Positions 27,629 through 36,735 of a stretch of 64,000 nucleotides of DNA are shown piece by piece (within the stretch, counting starts at the first letter, position 1; every line of letters begins with the position of its first letter). Under the pieces are notes generated by a model. It saw only the letters and a list, made by a program, of their open reading frames with translations, was not told where the DNA came from and did not search any database. Position numbers and translations under genes: made by a program. Source of the DNA: Bradyrhizobium sp. WSM1417 (GTDB lineage Bacteria; Pseudomonadota; Alphaproteobacteria; Rhizobiales; Xanthobacteraceae); contig NZ_KI911783.1 of the NCBI RefSeq assembly GCF_000515415.1, positions 6,125,831-6,189,830 of the forward strand. The letters are read 5' to 3'.

Positions 27629-28666
27629 TCAAAGCAGCGGCCGATAGACCTCACCGATCCGCGCGGCCTCGGCATCGAGGCTGAATCGTTCGAGCACCCG
27701 TGCCCGCCCGCGCTCGCCCATCGCAGTTGCCGTGGCCACGTCACGCATCAGCGGTTCGACCGCCGCAGCCAGCGCATTGGCATCACCGGTTGGGATCAGG
27801 ACGCCGGTCACGCCATCCTCGACCACCAGTTCGGCCGCACCGGCGCGCGCGGCGACCAGCGCGCTGCCCGCCGCCATCGCCTCGATCAGCGTCAGGCCGA
27901 AACCTTCGTTGCGCGAGGTGAAGGCGTAGACGGTCAGCCGCTGATACCAACGTTGCACGTCTTCGATCGGCAGTTCGCCAGTGATGACGATGCGCGATTG
28001 CAGGCCGGCGGCCTCGATGCGCTTCTTCAGGTCGTTGGCAAAAGCGGTTTGCTCGGCCGTGACCTGGCCGACGATGACAGCGGTGAAATCCGGATAGCGC
28101 GGCAGCAAACGGCACATCGCATCGACGAACACATCGGTGCCCTTCTGCGCGCGCACCCGGCCGAAGCAGCCGATCGCGTAGCGGCCCGGCAGCGCGGCTT
28201 CCGCGAAGGCCGCAGCGCGATCCGCCGGCGGCGCATAGATTTCGGTGTCGACGCCGTGCGGGATCACCGTCGCCTTCACTTTCAGGAACGAGGCCGAAAG
28301 ATCCGATGTCGCGATGATCGCGTCCATGCGCCGGATCAGCCAGCGCGTGATCCAGCTATGATGGCGTTGCGCCGCCGAAGTGAAGACGAGCTTGAGCGGC
28401 CAACCGAGCGCGCGCAACAGCACGCCCGCGATCATCTCGTTGTTGCGGCGCGCGTGCCAGATCACCGGCGCCTTGCGGCGCCACAATCTCAGGAGATCGG
28501 CACCGCCCAGGCGCGCGATCCCCTCCGGCGCGTCGGAGCCGAACCACGCGGCGCGATAGAGCTTTGCCAGCCGCGGCGCCACCATCCGGTTGGTCGCGGT
28601 GACCCCGGAATAGCGCCTGTGCAGATTTGGCACGATCACTTCGAGATCGCTTGGGGAATTCGCCAC
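27629..28666 (-). CDS. lpcC: LpcC-like LPS core mannosyltransferase (GT4)
   Basis: A 345-residue GT4 enzyme. It shares the hallmark strings of rhizobial LpcC: PVIWHARRNNEMIAGVLLRA, LVFTSAAQRHHSWITRWLIR and MDAIIATSD, then GRYAIGCFGRVRAQKGTD and FTSRNEGFGLTLIEAMA with the E-x7-E donor motif. LpcC transfers mannose from GDP-mannose to the inner core, consistent with manC in this region. I prefer the GTG start (VANSPSDLEVIVPNLH) because GGAG precedes it by 6 bases and the family begins at DLEVI; the ATG at 28702 has no ribosome site. Confidence 0.88.
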   Translation of the reverse strand: MANSPSDLEVIVPNLHRRYSGVTATNRMVAPRLAKLYRAAWFGSDAPEGIARLGGADLLRLWRRKAPVIWHARRNNEMIAGVLLRALGWPLKLVFTSAAQRHHSWITRWLIRRMDAIIATSDLSASFLKVKATVIPHGVDTEIYAPPADRAAAFAEAALPGRYAIGCFGRVRAQKGTDVFVDAMCRLLPRYPDFTAVIVGQVTAEQTAFANDLKKRIEAAGLQSRIVITGELPIEDVQRWYQRLTVYAFTSRNEGFGLTLIEAMAAGSALVAARAGAAELVVEDGVTGVLIPTGDANALAAAVEPLMRDVATATAMGERGRARVLERFSLDAEAARIGEVYRPLL

Positions 28667-28791
28667 GCCACGCTCCGTTTCGAAAGTCCCTATACGCAAC
28701 ATTAAGCATAGTGACCAGTTCAGCCGCGCCGATACCCACTCTTCACCACGTAAACGTTAGCGTGGAGCGTTGATCGAAGACGGGTGAGATC

Positions 28792-29805
28792 ATGACTGTG
28801 CTTGTCACCGGCGGTGCCGGCTATATCGGAAGCCACACGGTTCTGGCGCTGGCGGAAGCCGGCGAGGACGTCGTCGTGATCGACGATCTCTCCACCGGTT
28901 TCTCGGCCTATCTGCCCGAAGGCGTGCCGCTGTTCATTGGCGATGCCGGCGACGAGAACCTGCTCGAAGGCGTGATCGCCCAGCACAACATCGAGAGCAT
29001 CATCCATTTCGCGGGGTCGGTGGTCGTGCCGGATTCGATGCGCGATCCGCTCGGCTATTACCGCAACAATTTCACGACCGCGCGCAACCTGCTCAATGTC
29101 GCGGTCAAGCGCGGCATCGACCGCTTCATCTTCTCCTCGACCGCGGCGGTCTACGGCGATCCGGACCAGGTGCCGGTGCCCGAGCATGCGCCGACACGGC
29201 CGCTGTCGCCCTACGGTTCGTCGAAGCTGATGACCGAGATCATGCTGCACGACGTCGCCGCCGCCTACGGCATGCAATACGTGGCCCTGCGCTATTTCAA
29301 CGTTGCGGGTGCCGATCCGCAGGCCCGCATCGGCCTCGCCACCGTCGGCGCCACGCATCTGCTCAAGATCGCGGTGGAAGCCGCGACCGGCCAGCGCGCC
29401 AAGATCGACGTGTTCGGCACCGACTATCCGACCCAGGACGGCAGCTGCATCCGCGACTTCATCCATGTCACGGACCTGTCGCAAGCGCATCGCTCGGCGC
29501 TCGCCTATTTGCGCAACGGCGGCGCCTCGACGACGCTCAATTGCGGCTATGGCCGCGGCTACTCGGTGCTGGAGACCATCGACGCCGTGCGCCGTGTCTC
29601 GGGTCGCAGCTTCGCCGTGCAATACGCCCCGCGCCGGCCCGGCGACATCATGACCATGGTCGCCGACACCAGCCGCATCCGCGGCCTGCTCGACTGGAAG
29701 CCGCAATACGACGACCTCGAGACCATCGCAGCCCATGCGCTGGCCTGGGAGGACAAGCTGTTCCGCGAGCGTCACGGCGAGCTCCGCCACGCCGCCTCGG
29801 CCTAG
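28792..29805 (+). CDS. galE: UDP-glucose 4-epimerase
   Basis: A 337-residue extended SDR interconverting UDP-glucose and UDP-galactose. NAD motif TGGAGYIGS (6-14), catalytic Y140 and K144 in SPYGSSKLMTE, LRYFNVAGADPQARIG and the GTDYPTQDGSCIRDFIHVTD segment near 215-235 are all canonical GalE. Length normal. It is divergent from the lpcC-like gene and followed about 118 bases later by an exporter of the MsbA type, so it may supply galactose for surface glycans. Confidence 0.95.
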   Translation: MTVLVTGGAGYIGSHTVLALAEAGEDVVVIDDLSTGFSAYLPEGVPLFIGDAGDENLLEGVIAQHNIESIIHFAGSVVVPDSMRDPLGYYRNNFTTARNLLNVAVKRGIDRFIFSSTAAVYGDPDQVPVPEHAPTRPLSPYGSSKLMTEIMLHDVAAAYGMQYVALRYFNVAGADPQARIGLATVGATHLLKIAVEAATGQRAKIDVFGTDYPTQDGSCIRDFIHVTDLSQAHRSALAYLRNGGASTTLNCGYGRGYSVLETIDAVRRVSGRSFAVQYAPRRPGDIMTMVADTSRIRGLLDWKPQYDDLETIAAHALAWEDKLFRERHGELRHAASA

Positions 29806-29922
29806 ATTCCATTCCAGCGCAAGCCCTTAATTGGGCTTGAAAAGCGCTGGCTTAGCGGGCACAGAGGCAGTTCGATCCCTGACGTGCGGGCAGGCTTTCC
29901 TTGCGCCGTCAATGGACTGCGG

Positions 29923-31725
29923 ATGGCTCAGTTTCCAAAGAAAATCACCGACGATCCCTATGCGGCAGCGGTGCTGATTCGCCGCCTGGTCACGGAACAG
30001 GGGATCCTCTACTGGCGGCGCTATCTCGTCGCCTTCGCGCTGATGGCGCTTGCCGCCGGATCGACCGCGGGCGCGACCTACGTGCTCGGCCAGGTCATCA
30101 ACCAGGCCTATGTCGACAAGAACATCCCGGGCATCGCGATGTTCTCGGGCATCACGGTGATCCTGCTCTTCATCAAGGGCGTGGCGACCTACGGCCACAT
30201 GGTGATCCTGACCAAGATCTCCAACGCCATCCTCGCCACCAACCAGCGCCAGCTGTTCGCCAAACTGATGCGCGAGAGCGTCGGATTCTTTTCCGAGCGG
30301 CATTCGTCGGAATTTCTGGCGCGGCTGACCGCCGGCGCAAAGTCCATCACCGATGTCCTCAACATGCTGGTCAATGCGGTCGGGCGCGACCTCATGATGT
30401 TGCTCGCCATGATCGGCGTGATGGTGTGGCAGGATCCGGTGATGTCGTTCATCGGCCTCGTCGCCGTGCCGCCGGCGATGCTGGTGCTGCGCAAACTGGT
30501 CAAGCGCATCAAGGGCCTCGCCTACAACCAGTTCACCGGCACCGCCGACATCCTGGAGACGATGCAGGAATCGCTGCAGGGCATCCGCACGGTGAAAGCG
30601 TTCACGCTCGAAGACACCATGCAGACCCGCATCGACGAGAACATCGCGATCGTCGAGCGCAACGCCAACAAGATGGCCCGCGTGGCCAACCGCTCCAACC
30701 CGTTGATGGAGATGCTCGGCGGCTTCGCGGTCGCCGGCTGTTTGCTTTATGGCGGCTATAGCGTGGTCGCGCTCAACGCCACGCCCGGAGCATTCTTTTC
30801 CTTCATGACCGCCTTCCTGATGGCGACCGAGCCGGCAAAGCGGCTGGCGCGGCTCAACATCGACCTTAACAGCCAGCTCGTCGGCGCCCGCATGCTGCTC
30901 GAAGTCGTCGACAGCCCCGCGAGCGAGCATTCCGACGACGACAAGCCGGCGCTGAAACTCTCGAACGCACGCATCGAGCTGCGCGACGTCAGCTTTTCCT
31001 ATCGCAACGGTGAGACCGTCCTCAACCGCATGAGCTTTGTTGCCGAGCCCGGCAAGGTCACCGCGCTGGTCGGCCCCTCCGGCGGCGGCAAATCGACCGT
31101 GCTGGGGTTGCTGCTGCGCTTCTACGAGGTGACGCAAGGCGACATCGTGATCGATGGCCAGTCGATCGGCGCGGTCTCGCGAAAATCGCTGCGGGCCCAG
31201 ACCGCCTATGTGGGCCAGGACGTCTACCTGTTCCGCGACACCATCCGCAACAACATCGCCTTCGGCCGCGCGGGCGCGACCGAAGAACAAATCATCGATG
31301 CTGCGAAAGCTGCCTGCGCGCATGATTTCATCATGGGCTTCCCGCTCGGCTACGACACGCCCGTTGGCGAGCACGGCACGCAGCTGTCCGGCGGCCAGCG
31401 CCAGCGCATCGCTGTCGCGCGCGCGCTGATCAAGAACGCGCCGATCATCCTGCTTGACGAAGCCACCGCCGCGCTCGATTCCGAGTCCGAGCGGCAGGTG
31501 CAGGAAGCGATCGAGCATCTCTGCCAGAACCGCACCACGATCGTGATCGCGCATCGCCTGCACACCATCATGCACGCCGATGCGATCCTGGTGGTCGAGG
31601 GCGGCGAGATCGTCGAGCAGGGCCGGCACGACGAGCTGCTCCGCCGCGGCGGCCGCTACGCCTCGTTCTTCCGCCTGCAGCATCACGACGCCGGCGCTCT
31701 GGCGCCGATCAGCGCAACCGCATAG
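29923..31725 (+). CDS. MsbA-like ABC exporter (fused permease and ATPase)
   Basis: A 600-residue half-transporter: six transmembrane helices (about 30-320) followed by an ATPase domain with Walker A GPSGGGKST near 384, signature LSGGQRQRIAVARAL near 488, Walker B IILLDEATAALD and the switch His in IVIAHRLHTIMHADAI. This is the MsbA/lipid exporter architecture; in this setting a lipid A-core or glycolipid substrate is likely but not proven. Start MAQFPKKITDDPYAAA is preferred over an upstream in-frame ATG at 29884 because the first 13 residues are not conserved in type. Confidence 0.88.
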   Translation: MAQFPKKITDDPYAAAVLIRRLVTEQGILYWRRYLVAFALMALAAGSTAGATYVLGQVINQAYVDKNIPGIAMFSGITVILLFIKGVATYGHMVILTKISNAILATNQRQLFAKLMRESVGFFSERHSSEFLARLTAGAKSITDVLNMLVNAVGRDLMMLLAMIGVMVWQDPVMSFIGLVAVPPAMLVLRKLVKRIKGLAYNQFTGTADILETMQESLQGIRTVKAFTLEDTMQTRIDENIAIVERNANKMARVANRSNPLMEMLGGFAVAGCLLYGGYSVVALNATPGAFFSFMTAFLMATEPAKRLARLNIDLNSQLVGARMLLEVVDSPASEHSDDDKPALKLSNARIELRDVSFSYRNGETVLNRMSFVAEPGKVTALVGPSGGGKSTVLGLLLRFYEVTQGDIVIDGQSIGAVSRKSLRAQTAYVGQDVYLFRDTIRNNIAFGRAGATEEQIIDAAKAACAHDFIMGFPLGYDTPVGEHGTQLSGGQRQRIAVARALIKNAPIILLDEATAALDSESERQVQEAIEHLCQNRTTIVIAHRLHTIMHADAILVVEGGEIVEQGRHDELLRRGGRYASFFRLQHHDAGALAPISATA

Positions 31726-31760
31726 AGTTCCTTTCACCTCAAGAGCAGCGAGATCGCACC

Positions 31761-32462
31761 ATGAACGCCGCCTCCTACGTCATCCCGCTTCCGCCCCAGG
31801 CTTCGCTTCCCGTCGTCGGGGAAAGCGGCCGTTATCCCGTACGCCGCATCTGGTGCGTCGGCCGCAACTATCTCGAGCACATCCGCGAGATGGGCAATGA
31901 CGAGCGCGCCCCGCCGTTCTTCTTCGCCAAGCACGCCGACATGCTGGTGCCCGATGGCGCCACCATTCCCTATCCGCCGCTGACCAAGGATCTCCATCAC
32001 GAGGTTGAACTGATCGTCGCAATGAAGAGCGGCGGCCTCAACATTCCCGCCGAGAAGGCGCTCGACCATGTCTACGGCTATGCCGTCGGCATCGACCTGA
32101 CCCGCCGCGACCTCCAGATCGCCTCGCGCAAGAAGGAGCGTCCGTGGGAGGTCGGCAAGTCGTTCGACCATTCGGCGCCCTGCTCCGCGGTGCAGCCTGC
32201 ATCGAAGATCGGCCATCCCGCCAAGGGCAAGATCTGGCTCACGGTCAACGGCAAGGAAGCGCAGAAGGGCGACCTCACCGAGCTGATCTGGAACGTGCCC
32301 GAGATCATCTGGCAGCTCTCGCAGCAGGTGAAGCTCGCCGCCGGCGACATCATCATGACGGGCACGCCGGCCGGCGTGTCGCAGCTCCAGCCCGGCGACA
32401 AGCTCGAATGCGGCGTCGACGGCGTCGGCACGCTGAAGGTGAGCATCGGTCAACCGGAATAA
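31761..32462 (+). CDS. Fumarylacetoacetate hydrolase family protein (fumarylpyruvate hydrolase-like)
   Basis: A 233-residue enzyme of the FAH fold. Core strings: IWCVGRNYLEHIREMGN, PFFFAKHADMLVP, LHHEVELIVAM (the metal-binding glutamates), DLTRRDLQ and DIIMTGTPAGV. The pattern fits NagK-type fumarylpyruvate hydrolases of the gentisate route, which cleave fumarylpyruvate to fumarate and pyruvate. No ring-cleavage dioxygenase or isomerase lies beside it, so the actual substrate stays open. It is 35 bases downstream of the exporter on the same strand and followed by a strong terminator. Confidence 0.88.
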   Translation: MNAASYVIPLPPQASLPVVGESGRYPVRRIWCVGRNYLEHIREMGNDERAPPFFFAKHADMLVPDGATIPYPPLTKDLHHEVELIVAMKSGGLNIPAEKALDHVYGYAVGIDLTRRDLQIASRKKERPWEVGKSFDHSAPCSAVQPASKIGHPAKGKIWLTVNGKEAQKGDLTELIWNVPEIIWQLSQQVKLAAGDIIMTGTPAGVSQLQPGDKLECGVDGVGTLKVSIGQPE

Positions 32463-32489
32463 GGCTGAGCTCGAGATTACGGGAAAGCA

Positions 32490-32521
32490 AAGCCCCGGGC
32501 GTCGCGTCCGGGGCTTTTTTG
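32490..32521 (+). terminator. Rho-independent terminator after the FAH-family gene
   Basis: Perfect 10-bp stem (aaagccccgg / ccggggcttt) around a 9-base loop, then six T in all. It sits 28 bases after the FAH stop and 6 bases before the stop of the convergent MFS gene, which it may also terminate. Confidence 0.9.
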
Positions 32522-32526
32522 CGGAT

Positions 32527-33867
32527 TCAAGTTCGTCGCTCGTACGCCCCCGCCGCGTTGATGTCCTTTCCGGTGTAATCGGTCATCATCGCGGTCGCGA
32601 CCAGCGTCACGACCGCGCAAATCGCGATGTAGACGGCGATCGCGGTCGCCGAGTGGAACGTGCCGTACAGCCACGTAGCGATCAGCGGTGCGGGGCCGCC
32701 GGCGATCACGGATGCGAGCTGATAGCCTAGCGAGGAGCCGCTGTAGCGCAGGCGTCCGGTGAAGCTCTCGGCGATCAAGGCGGCTTGCGGTCCATACTGC
32801 ATGTCGTGCGGAATCAGCGACAGGATGATCGCGAGGAAGATGATGGTCAGCGAGCCCGTATTGAGCATGGCGAAATAGACGAAGCCGAAGATGCCCGTCA
32901 CGGCAGCGCCGAGCATGTACATGTTCTTGCGGCCGATCTGATCGGAGATATGTCCGCACAGCGGGATCGACACGAACGACAGCACCGAGGCCGAGAGCAC
33001 CGCGGTCAGCAGGAAGTCGCGCGATACGTGCAGGGTACCGATGCCATAGGAGAATACGAACGCCGTGAAGATGTAGAACGGCGCCTGCTCCGACATGCGC
33101 GCGAACGCAGACAGTAGAATCTCCTTCGGGTATTCCCGGATCACCGTGAGCATCGGCGTGCGATCAACCTGGCGCTCGGCCACGAGCTTGGAGAACACCG
33201 GGGTTTCGAGAATGCCGAGCCTGATATAGAGGCCCACGCCGACCAGGATGATGCTGAGCGCGAAGGGAATACGCCAGCCCCATGCCAGGAACTGATCACC
33301 CGCCATCTGGCTGAACACCAGCACGGCAAGATTGGCCAGGAAAAGCCCGCAGGGCACACCGAACTGCGGCCATGATGCGATCAATCCACGGGATCGGTCG
33401 TTGCGCGCCCATTCCATCGACATCAGGACCGAACCGCCCCATTCACCACCGACTCCGACGCCCTGAATGAACCGCAGCACGGTCAGGATGACGGCGCCCC
33501 AAATACCGATGCTGGCATAGGTCGGCACGACCGCCACCGCAGCGGTCGCCAGTCCCATCAAGAGCAGCGTCGCGATCAGCGTGGATTTACGTCCGATGCG
33601 GTCGCCATAATGGCCAAAGATTGCCGCGCCGACGGGCCGCGCGGCGAATCCGACCGCGTAGATCGCAAACGCCTCCAGCGTGCCGACCCAGGGATCGGAG
33701 TGAGGAAAGAACAGTTTTGCGAAAACCAGACCCGTGACGGTGCTGTAAAGAAAGAAGTCATACCACTCGATCGCGGTCCCGATTGTGGAGGCGATCACGG
33801 CGCGGCGAAGCTGGCGCTGATGCTCGGGGGCAGAAAGTCGGGTGGCGTCGAGATCAAGTGTTGCCAT
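32527..33867 (-). CDS. MFS transporter, metabolite:H+ symporter (MHS) family
   Basis: A 446-residue, 12-segment carrier of the MHS group (relatives: ShiA, KgtP, ProP). Hallmarks: IGTAIEWYDFFLYSTVTGLVF near residue 30, FGHYGDRIGRKSTL between helices 2 and 3, FIQGVGVGGEWGGSVLMSMEW, and CGHISDQIGRKNMYMLG in the second half. Such carriers import organic acids or osmolytes with protons. Substrate is not predictable. The upstream region contains an inverted repeat (ttccaag / cttggaa, 33941-33966) that could be an operator. Confidence 0.9.
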   Translation of the reverse strand: MATLDLDATRLSAPEHQRQLRRAVIASTIGTAIEWYDFFLYSTVTGLVFAKLFFPHSDPWVGTLEAFAIYAVGFAARPVGAAIFGHYGDRIGRKSTLIATLLLMGLATAAVAVVPTYASIGIWGAVILTVLRFIQGVGVGGEWGGSVLMSMEWARNDRSRGLIASWPQFGVPCGLFLANLAVLVFSQMAGDQFLAWGWRIPFALSIILVGVGLYIRLGILETPVFSKLVAERQVDRTPMLTVIREYPKEILLSAFARMSEQAPFYIFTAFVFSYGIGTLHVSRDFLLTAVLSASVLSFVSIPLCGHISDQIGRKNMYMLGAAVTGIFGFVYFAMLNTGSLTIIFLAIILSLIPHDMQYGPQAALIAESFTGRLRYSGSSLGYQLASVIAGGPAPLIATWLYGTFHSATAIAVYIAICAVVTLVATAMMTDYTGKDINAAGAYERRT

Positions 33868-34011
33868 GGGAGCGCATCCTCAGATTGGCCCCCGCTTGCG
33901 TGTTTTCACCTGTTATTTGTTGCCGAAAAACGACGCTGGGTTCCAAGAGTTCCAACCGACTTGGAATGAGAGGCTAAAACTTTAGTCGGCCGATATGCCC
34001 GGCGAGGCGCA

Positions 34012-34518
34012 CTACCAGGCCTTCACCGGCCGATCGGCGTGGCTTGCCTGCGGCACACCGCGATTGAGCGACATGTGGGAATGCACGCACAGCCAACCAT
34101 CGCCATGTCTTGAAAACACCATCGTGGCCCGGCCGGGGCGCGGAAACGCGCTGCCGTCGGGATGATAACCTGTGCTCGTCCAAGGCACGATCACGGTCGC
34201 CATCGTGCCATCGGACGATGCCAGAATCGAGGCCTGCTCGATAACGAAACGGAAGTCGCCCGTCTTGGGCCAGACGTTGTCCCATTGCGTGGTGACCCAT
34301 TGCTCGAGGCCGGGAATGACGTCGTTGTGCGTGCCGAAGGCCAGCACATCCGGATGGAACAGCGGCCGCGCCGAAGCGTAGTCGACCTCGCGGACATAAC
34401 CTGCAAAGGTCTCCAGCCATTGGCGAAAGAACTGCGTGATCTCGGCATTCGCGGTCGGCAAGGAGGCCATTGCCTGCTCCATGTTCGGCAACTCAATCGC
34501 GGCAATCTTTGTTGCCAT
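34012..34518 (-). CDS. NTF2-like (SnoaL/SgcJ-type) protein
   Basis: A 168-residue protein with a single NTF2-like cone fold: ITQFFRQWLETFAGYVREVD, then DVLAFGTHNDVIPGLEQWVT, VIVPWTSTGYHPDGSAFPR and GRATMVFSRHGDGWLCVHSHMS. Members bind or transform small molecules or act as stress-related binding domains; nothing shows which here. No signal peptide. It is divergent from the exported Spy-like gene and tandem with the MFS gene, 144 bases upstream of it. Confidence 0.82.
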   Translation of the reverse strand: MATKIAAIELPNMEQAMASLPTANAEITQFFRQWLETFAGYVREVDYASARPLFHPDVLAFGTHNDVIPGLEQWVTTQWDNVWPKTGDFRFVIEQASILASSDGTMATVIVPWTSTGYHPDGSAFPRPGRATMVFSRHGDGWLCVHSHMSLNRGVPQASHADRPVKAW

Positions 34519-34601
34519 GAGGCGAACCGTCCAGCAAGATGTGTGGAGAGCACCGGTGGAGATCGATCGATGAACCGGGCCGATTTCATGGAGCCAGACT
34601 C

Positions 34602-35144
34602 ATGAGACGCCTTCTCCTGCTTGCGGCCACGCTTATCGTCTCGTGCAACGTTGCCAGCGCGCAGTCCAGTCAGCCCTATGCCGGCCTTGAGCATCGCCCC
34701 ATCAAGGCGCTGTCGCAGCATCAGATCGACGATCTTCGAGCCGGACGTGGCATGGGCCTGGCGCTTGCCGCCGAACTCAATGGATATCCCGGCCCGAGCC
34801 ATGTTCTTGAACTCGGTGATCGGCTCGATTTGACCGCGGATCAGCGCATCCAGGTTCAGCGCCTCTTCGATGCCATGAAGCAAGAGGCGGTCCCGCTGGG
34901 TAACAAGCTGGTCGAGCAGGAAACGGAGTTGGACCGCCTCTTCTCCGCCCGCGTCGTGACATCGGAGTCACTCAAGGCGGCCCTCGTTGCCATTTCGGAA
35001 ACCCAGGCACTGCTCCGCGAAAGCCACCTCAAATATCATCTGTCGACAACTGCCTTGCTCGACCGGAGCCAGATGCAGCGATACGCGGAGCTGCGCGGTT
35101 ACCAACGCCCTGATGGCTCCGAAGCACACAAGCACCATCACTAA
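34602..35144 (+). CDS. Exported Spy/CpxP-like (heavy-metal resistance) protein
   Basis: A 180-residue protein with a Sec signal peptide (MRRLLLLAATLIVSCNVASAQS, cleavage near 20) and an all-helical mature part. DRLDLTADQRIQVQRLFDAM resembles the L-T-x-x-Q motif of periplasmic Spy/CpxP and heavy-metal-resistance (CnrR/ZraP-like) proteins, and the tail EAHKHHH is His-rich, suggesting metal contact. These act as periplasmic chaperones or metal-sensing inhibitors. GGAG lies about 10 bases before the ATG. No cognate two-component system is adjacent. Confidence 0.78.
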   Translation: MRRLLLLAATLIVSCNVASAQSSQPYAGLEHRPIKALSQHQIDDLRAGRGMGLALAAELNGYPGPSHVLELGDRLDLTADQRIQVQRLFDAMKQEAVPLGNKLVEQETELDRLFSARVVTSESLKAALVAISETQALLRESHLKYHLSTTALLDRSQMQRYAELRGYQRPDGSEAHKHHH

Positions 35145-35177
35145 ACGCGGTCATCGCAGCGCCGACAGCACGACCGC

Positions 35178-35411
35178 GTGATCGCGCTTCAGGTCAGCGG
35201 GCCGGCACCCGCCCTCGGCTACAGCTTCAACCACATCAATCTCGGCGACAGCACCGAGAAGCTGATGGCGCAATTCGGCGGCCTCTTCCATGTCGGGCCG
35301 AGCGGGCTGGAGAAGACCGAGCTCTGGACCTATCACCCATGGCCCTTCTCATTCGAAGTGCAGGCGGACCGTGTCACGTCAATCCGGATCAGCGATCCGA
35401 CCATCCAGTAA
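35178..35411 (+). CDS. Hypothetical ORF, possibly a truncated gene
   Basis: A 77-codon frame starting with GTG and no ribosome site. It lies in the same frame as the preceding gene after its TAA, with 11 open codons in between. The protein (GYSFNHINLGDSTEKLMAQF, then HPWPFSFEVQADRVTSIRIS) has normal coding-like composition and looks like the C-terminal part of a small lipoprotein or exported protein whose N-terminus is missing. I do not recognise a family. Either a real small gene or a 5'-truncated remnant. Confidence 0.4.
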   Translation: MIALQVSGPAPALGYSFNHINLGDSTEKLMAQFGGLFHVGPSGLEKTELWTYHPWPFSFEVQADRVTSIRISDPTIQ

Positions 35412-35431
35412 TAGATTGTACGGGGCCCTGG

Positions 35432-35587
35432 TCACCCCCGGGACAGCGCCTGGAGACCCTTGAAGGTCAGGCGCTTGGGGTCGGTGACGCCGGCGAGATA
35501 CAGGCGGCGGATGAACGCGATGACGGCGTCGCGGTCGCAATCGGTCAGCGCGACGACGGCGTCGACCGCGATTCTCTGGGCTTCCAT
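35432..35587 (-). CDS. Small conserved-type hypothetical protein, 51 residues
   Basis: Minus-strand frame encoding MEAQRIAVDAVVALTDCDRD, then AVIAFIRRLYLAGVTDPKRL and TFKGLQALSRG. A good ribosome site (gaggtgag) precedes the ATG at proper spacing. The predicted protein is helical, with no signal peptide or membrane segment. Function unknown; the clean start signal and balanced composition are why I call it a gene. It ends 21 bases after the convergent ORF at 35178-35411. Confidence 0.65.
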   Translation of the reverse strand: MEAQRIAVDAVVALTDCDRDAVIAFIRRLYLAGVTDPKRLTFKGLQALSRG

Positions 35588-35733
35588 TGGGCTCACCTCG
35601 GCCTTGCAAGTAACCCCGGCCGAGACAGGCTAGGACTCCGCGGTTAATCCGCCGTTAACCGTTCGGGCAGCATGGCCGATTCACCCGACCCGCCGTATAC
35701 GCGAAACAACGCATTGCCCGTGCGCGCAGCGGC

Positions 35734-36657
35734 TCACCGGGAACTGATGCCCTTCTTGAGCTGAGCAAACTGCTTCTTCAGGCGCGGCACCGCAAAGTCC
35801 GTGAAGGTCCGGACCTTCGGGACCGAGAGCCGGCCCTGCGGACAGATCAAATGCGCGGGCATCTCGGGATCCTCGTCGCCGGCCAGGACGATCTCGAGCT
35901 CGCCGCGCGCGACCTGCTCACCCACCTGGTACGAATACATGCGCGCCACACCGCGGCCGGCGACGGCCGAGGCCACCGCCGCATAGGTGCTGTTGACGAC
36001 GAGCCGCGGCGTGAACTGCACCGTGCGGGCAGCCGACGAGCCGGCTTGCGGCGCAAAGGTCCAGGAATTGGGAAGGTGGCCCATCGCGACGATCTGGTGC
36101 TTGGCGAGGTCGCCCGGCTCGGTGATGCGCGGGTGCTGCTTCAGATAGCGTGGTGATGCCACCACGACGCGGCTGATCTCGCCGACCCGCATCGCGACCA
36201 TTGCCGAATCCGCGAGATGGCCGATGCGGAGCGCGACGTCGACCCCCTCCTCGATCAGATTCACCGCGCGATCGAACAGCAGGAGTTTTGCCGACACGGT
36301 CGGATAGGCATCGAGAAACGCATCGAGGATCGGCCGCAGCACCATCTCACCCGACACCACCGGGGCAGTGATCGTGAGCAAGCCGCGGGGCGCCGTGCGC
36401 GGTCCGGCCGCGATGTCGTCGGCCTCCTCCAACTCGGTGAGCACGCGCCTGCAGACCGCGACATAGCGCTCGCCCTCCTCGCTCAGCTTGATGGAACGTG
36501 TGGTCCGGTGCAGCAGCTCGGCACCGACCCGCTGCTCCAGGAAAGCAATGGCGCGGCTGACCGCCGCCGGCGAACGGCCAAGCTTGCGGCCCGCAGCCGC
36601 AAGGCTGCCCTCGTCGACCGCAAGGACAAAGACCTTCATCGCATCCAGACGATCCAT
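35734..36657 (-). CDS. LysR family transcriptional regulator
   Basis: A 307-residue LTTR. The winged helix-turn-helix is at residues about 1-60 (MDRLDAMKVFVLAVDEGSLA, then AAGRKLGRSPAAVSRAIAFL), followed by the long linker helix and an effector domain with TITAPVVSGEMVL and GVDVALRIGHLADS, typical of the large CrgA/AaeR-like subgroup. It is divergent from an SDR gene with a 214-base gap, the usual arrangement for an LTTR and its target. The inducer is unknown. Confidence 0.92.
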   Translation of the reverse strand: MDRLDAMKVFVLAVDEGSLAAAGRKLGRSPAAVSRAIAFLEQRVGAELLHRTTRSIKLSEEGERYVAVCRRVLTELEEADDIAAGPRTAPRGLLTITAPVVSGEMVLRPILDAFLDAYPTVSAKLLLFDRAVNLIEEGVDVALRIGHLADSAMVAMRVGEISRVVVASPRYLKQHPRITEPGDLAKHQIVAMGHLPNSWTFAPQAGSSAARTVQFTPRLVVNSTYAAVASAVAGRGVARMYSYQVGEQVARGELEIVLAGDEDPEMPAHLICPQGRLSVPKVRTFTDFAVPRLKKQFAQLKKGISSR

Positions 36658-36735
36658 GCGTTTCCCGCCAGCCCATCGAGCTCCGAATGCAAGCTAGGCG
36701 TTCGCTCCCGCTGCGACAACCACCGCCGAGCGCCG

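Noticed and set aside
28720..31737. Very long minus-strand frames opposite galE and the MsbA-like gene (356 and 636 codons)
   Set aside because: They mirror the strong third-position GC of the plus-strand genes, have Arg/His/Asp-rich shadow composition, and match no family.
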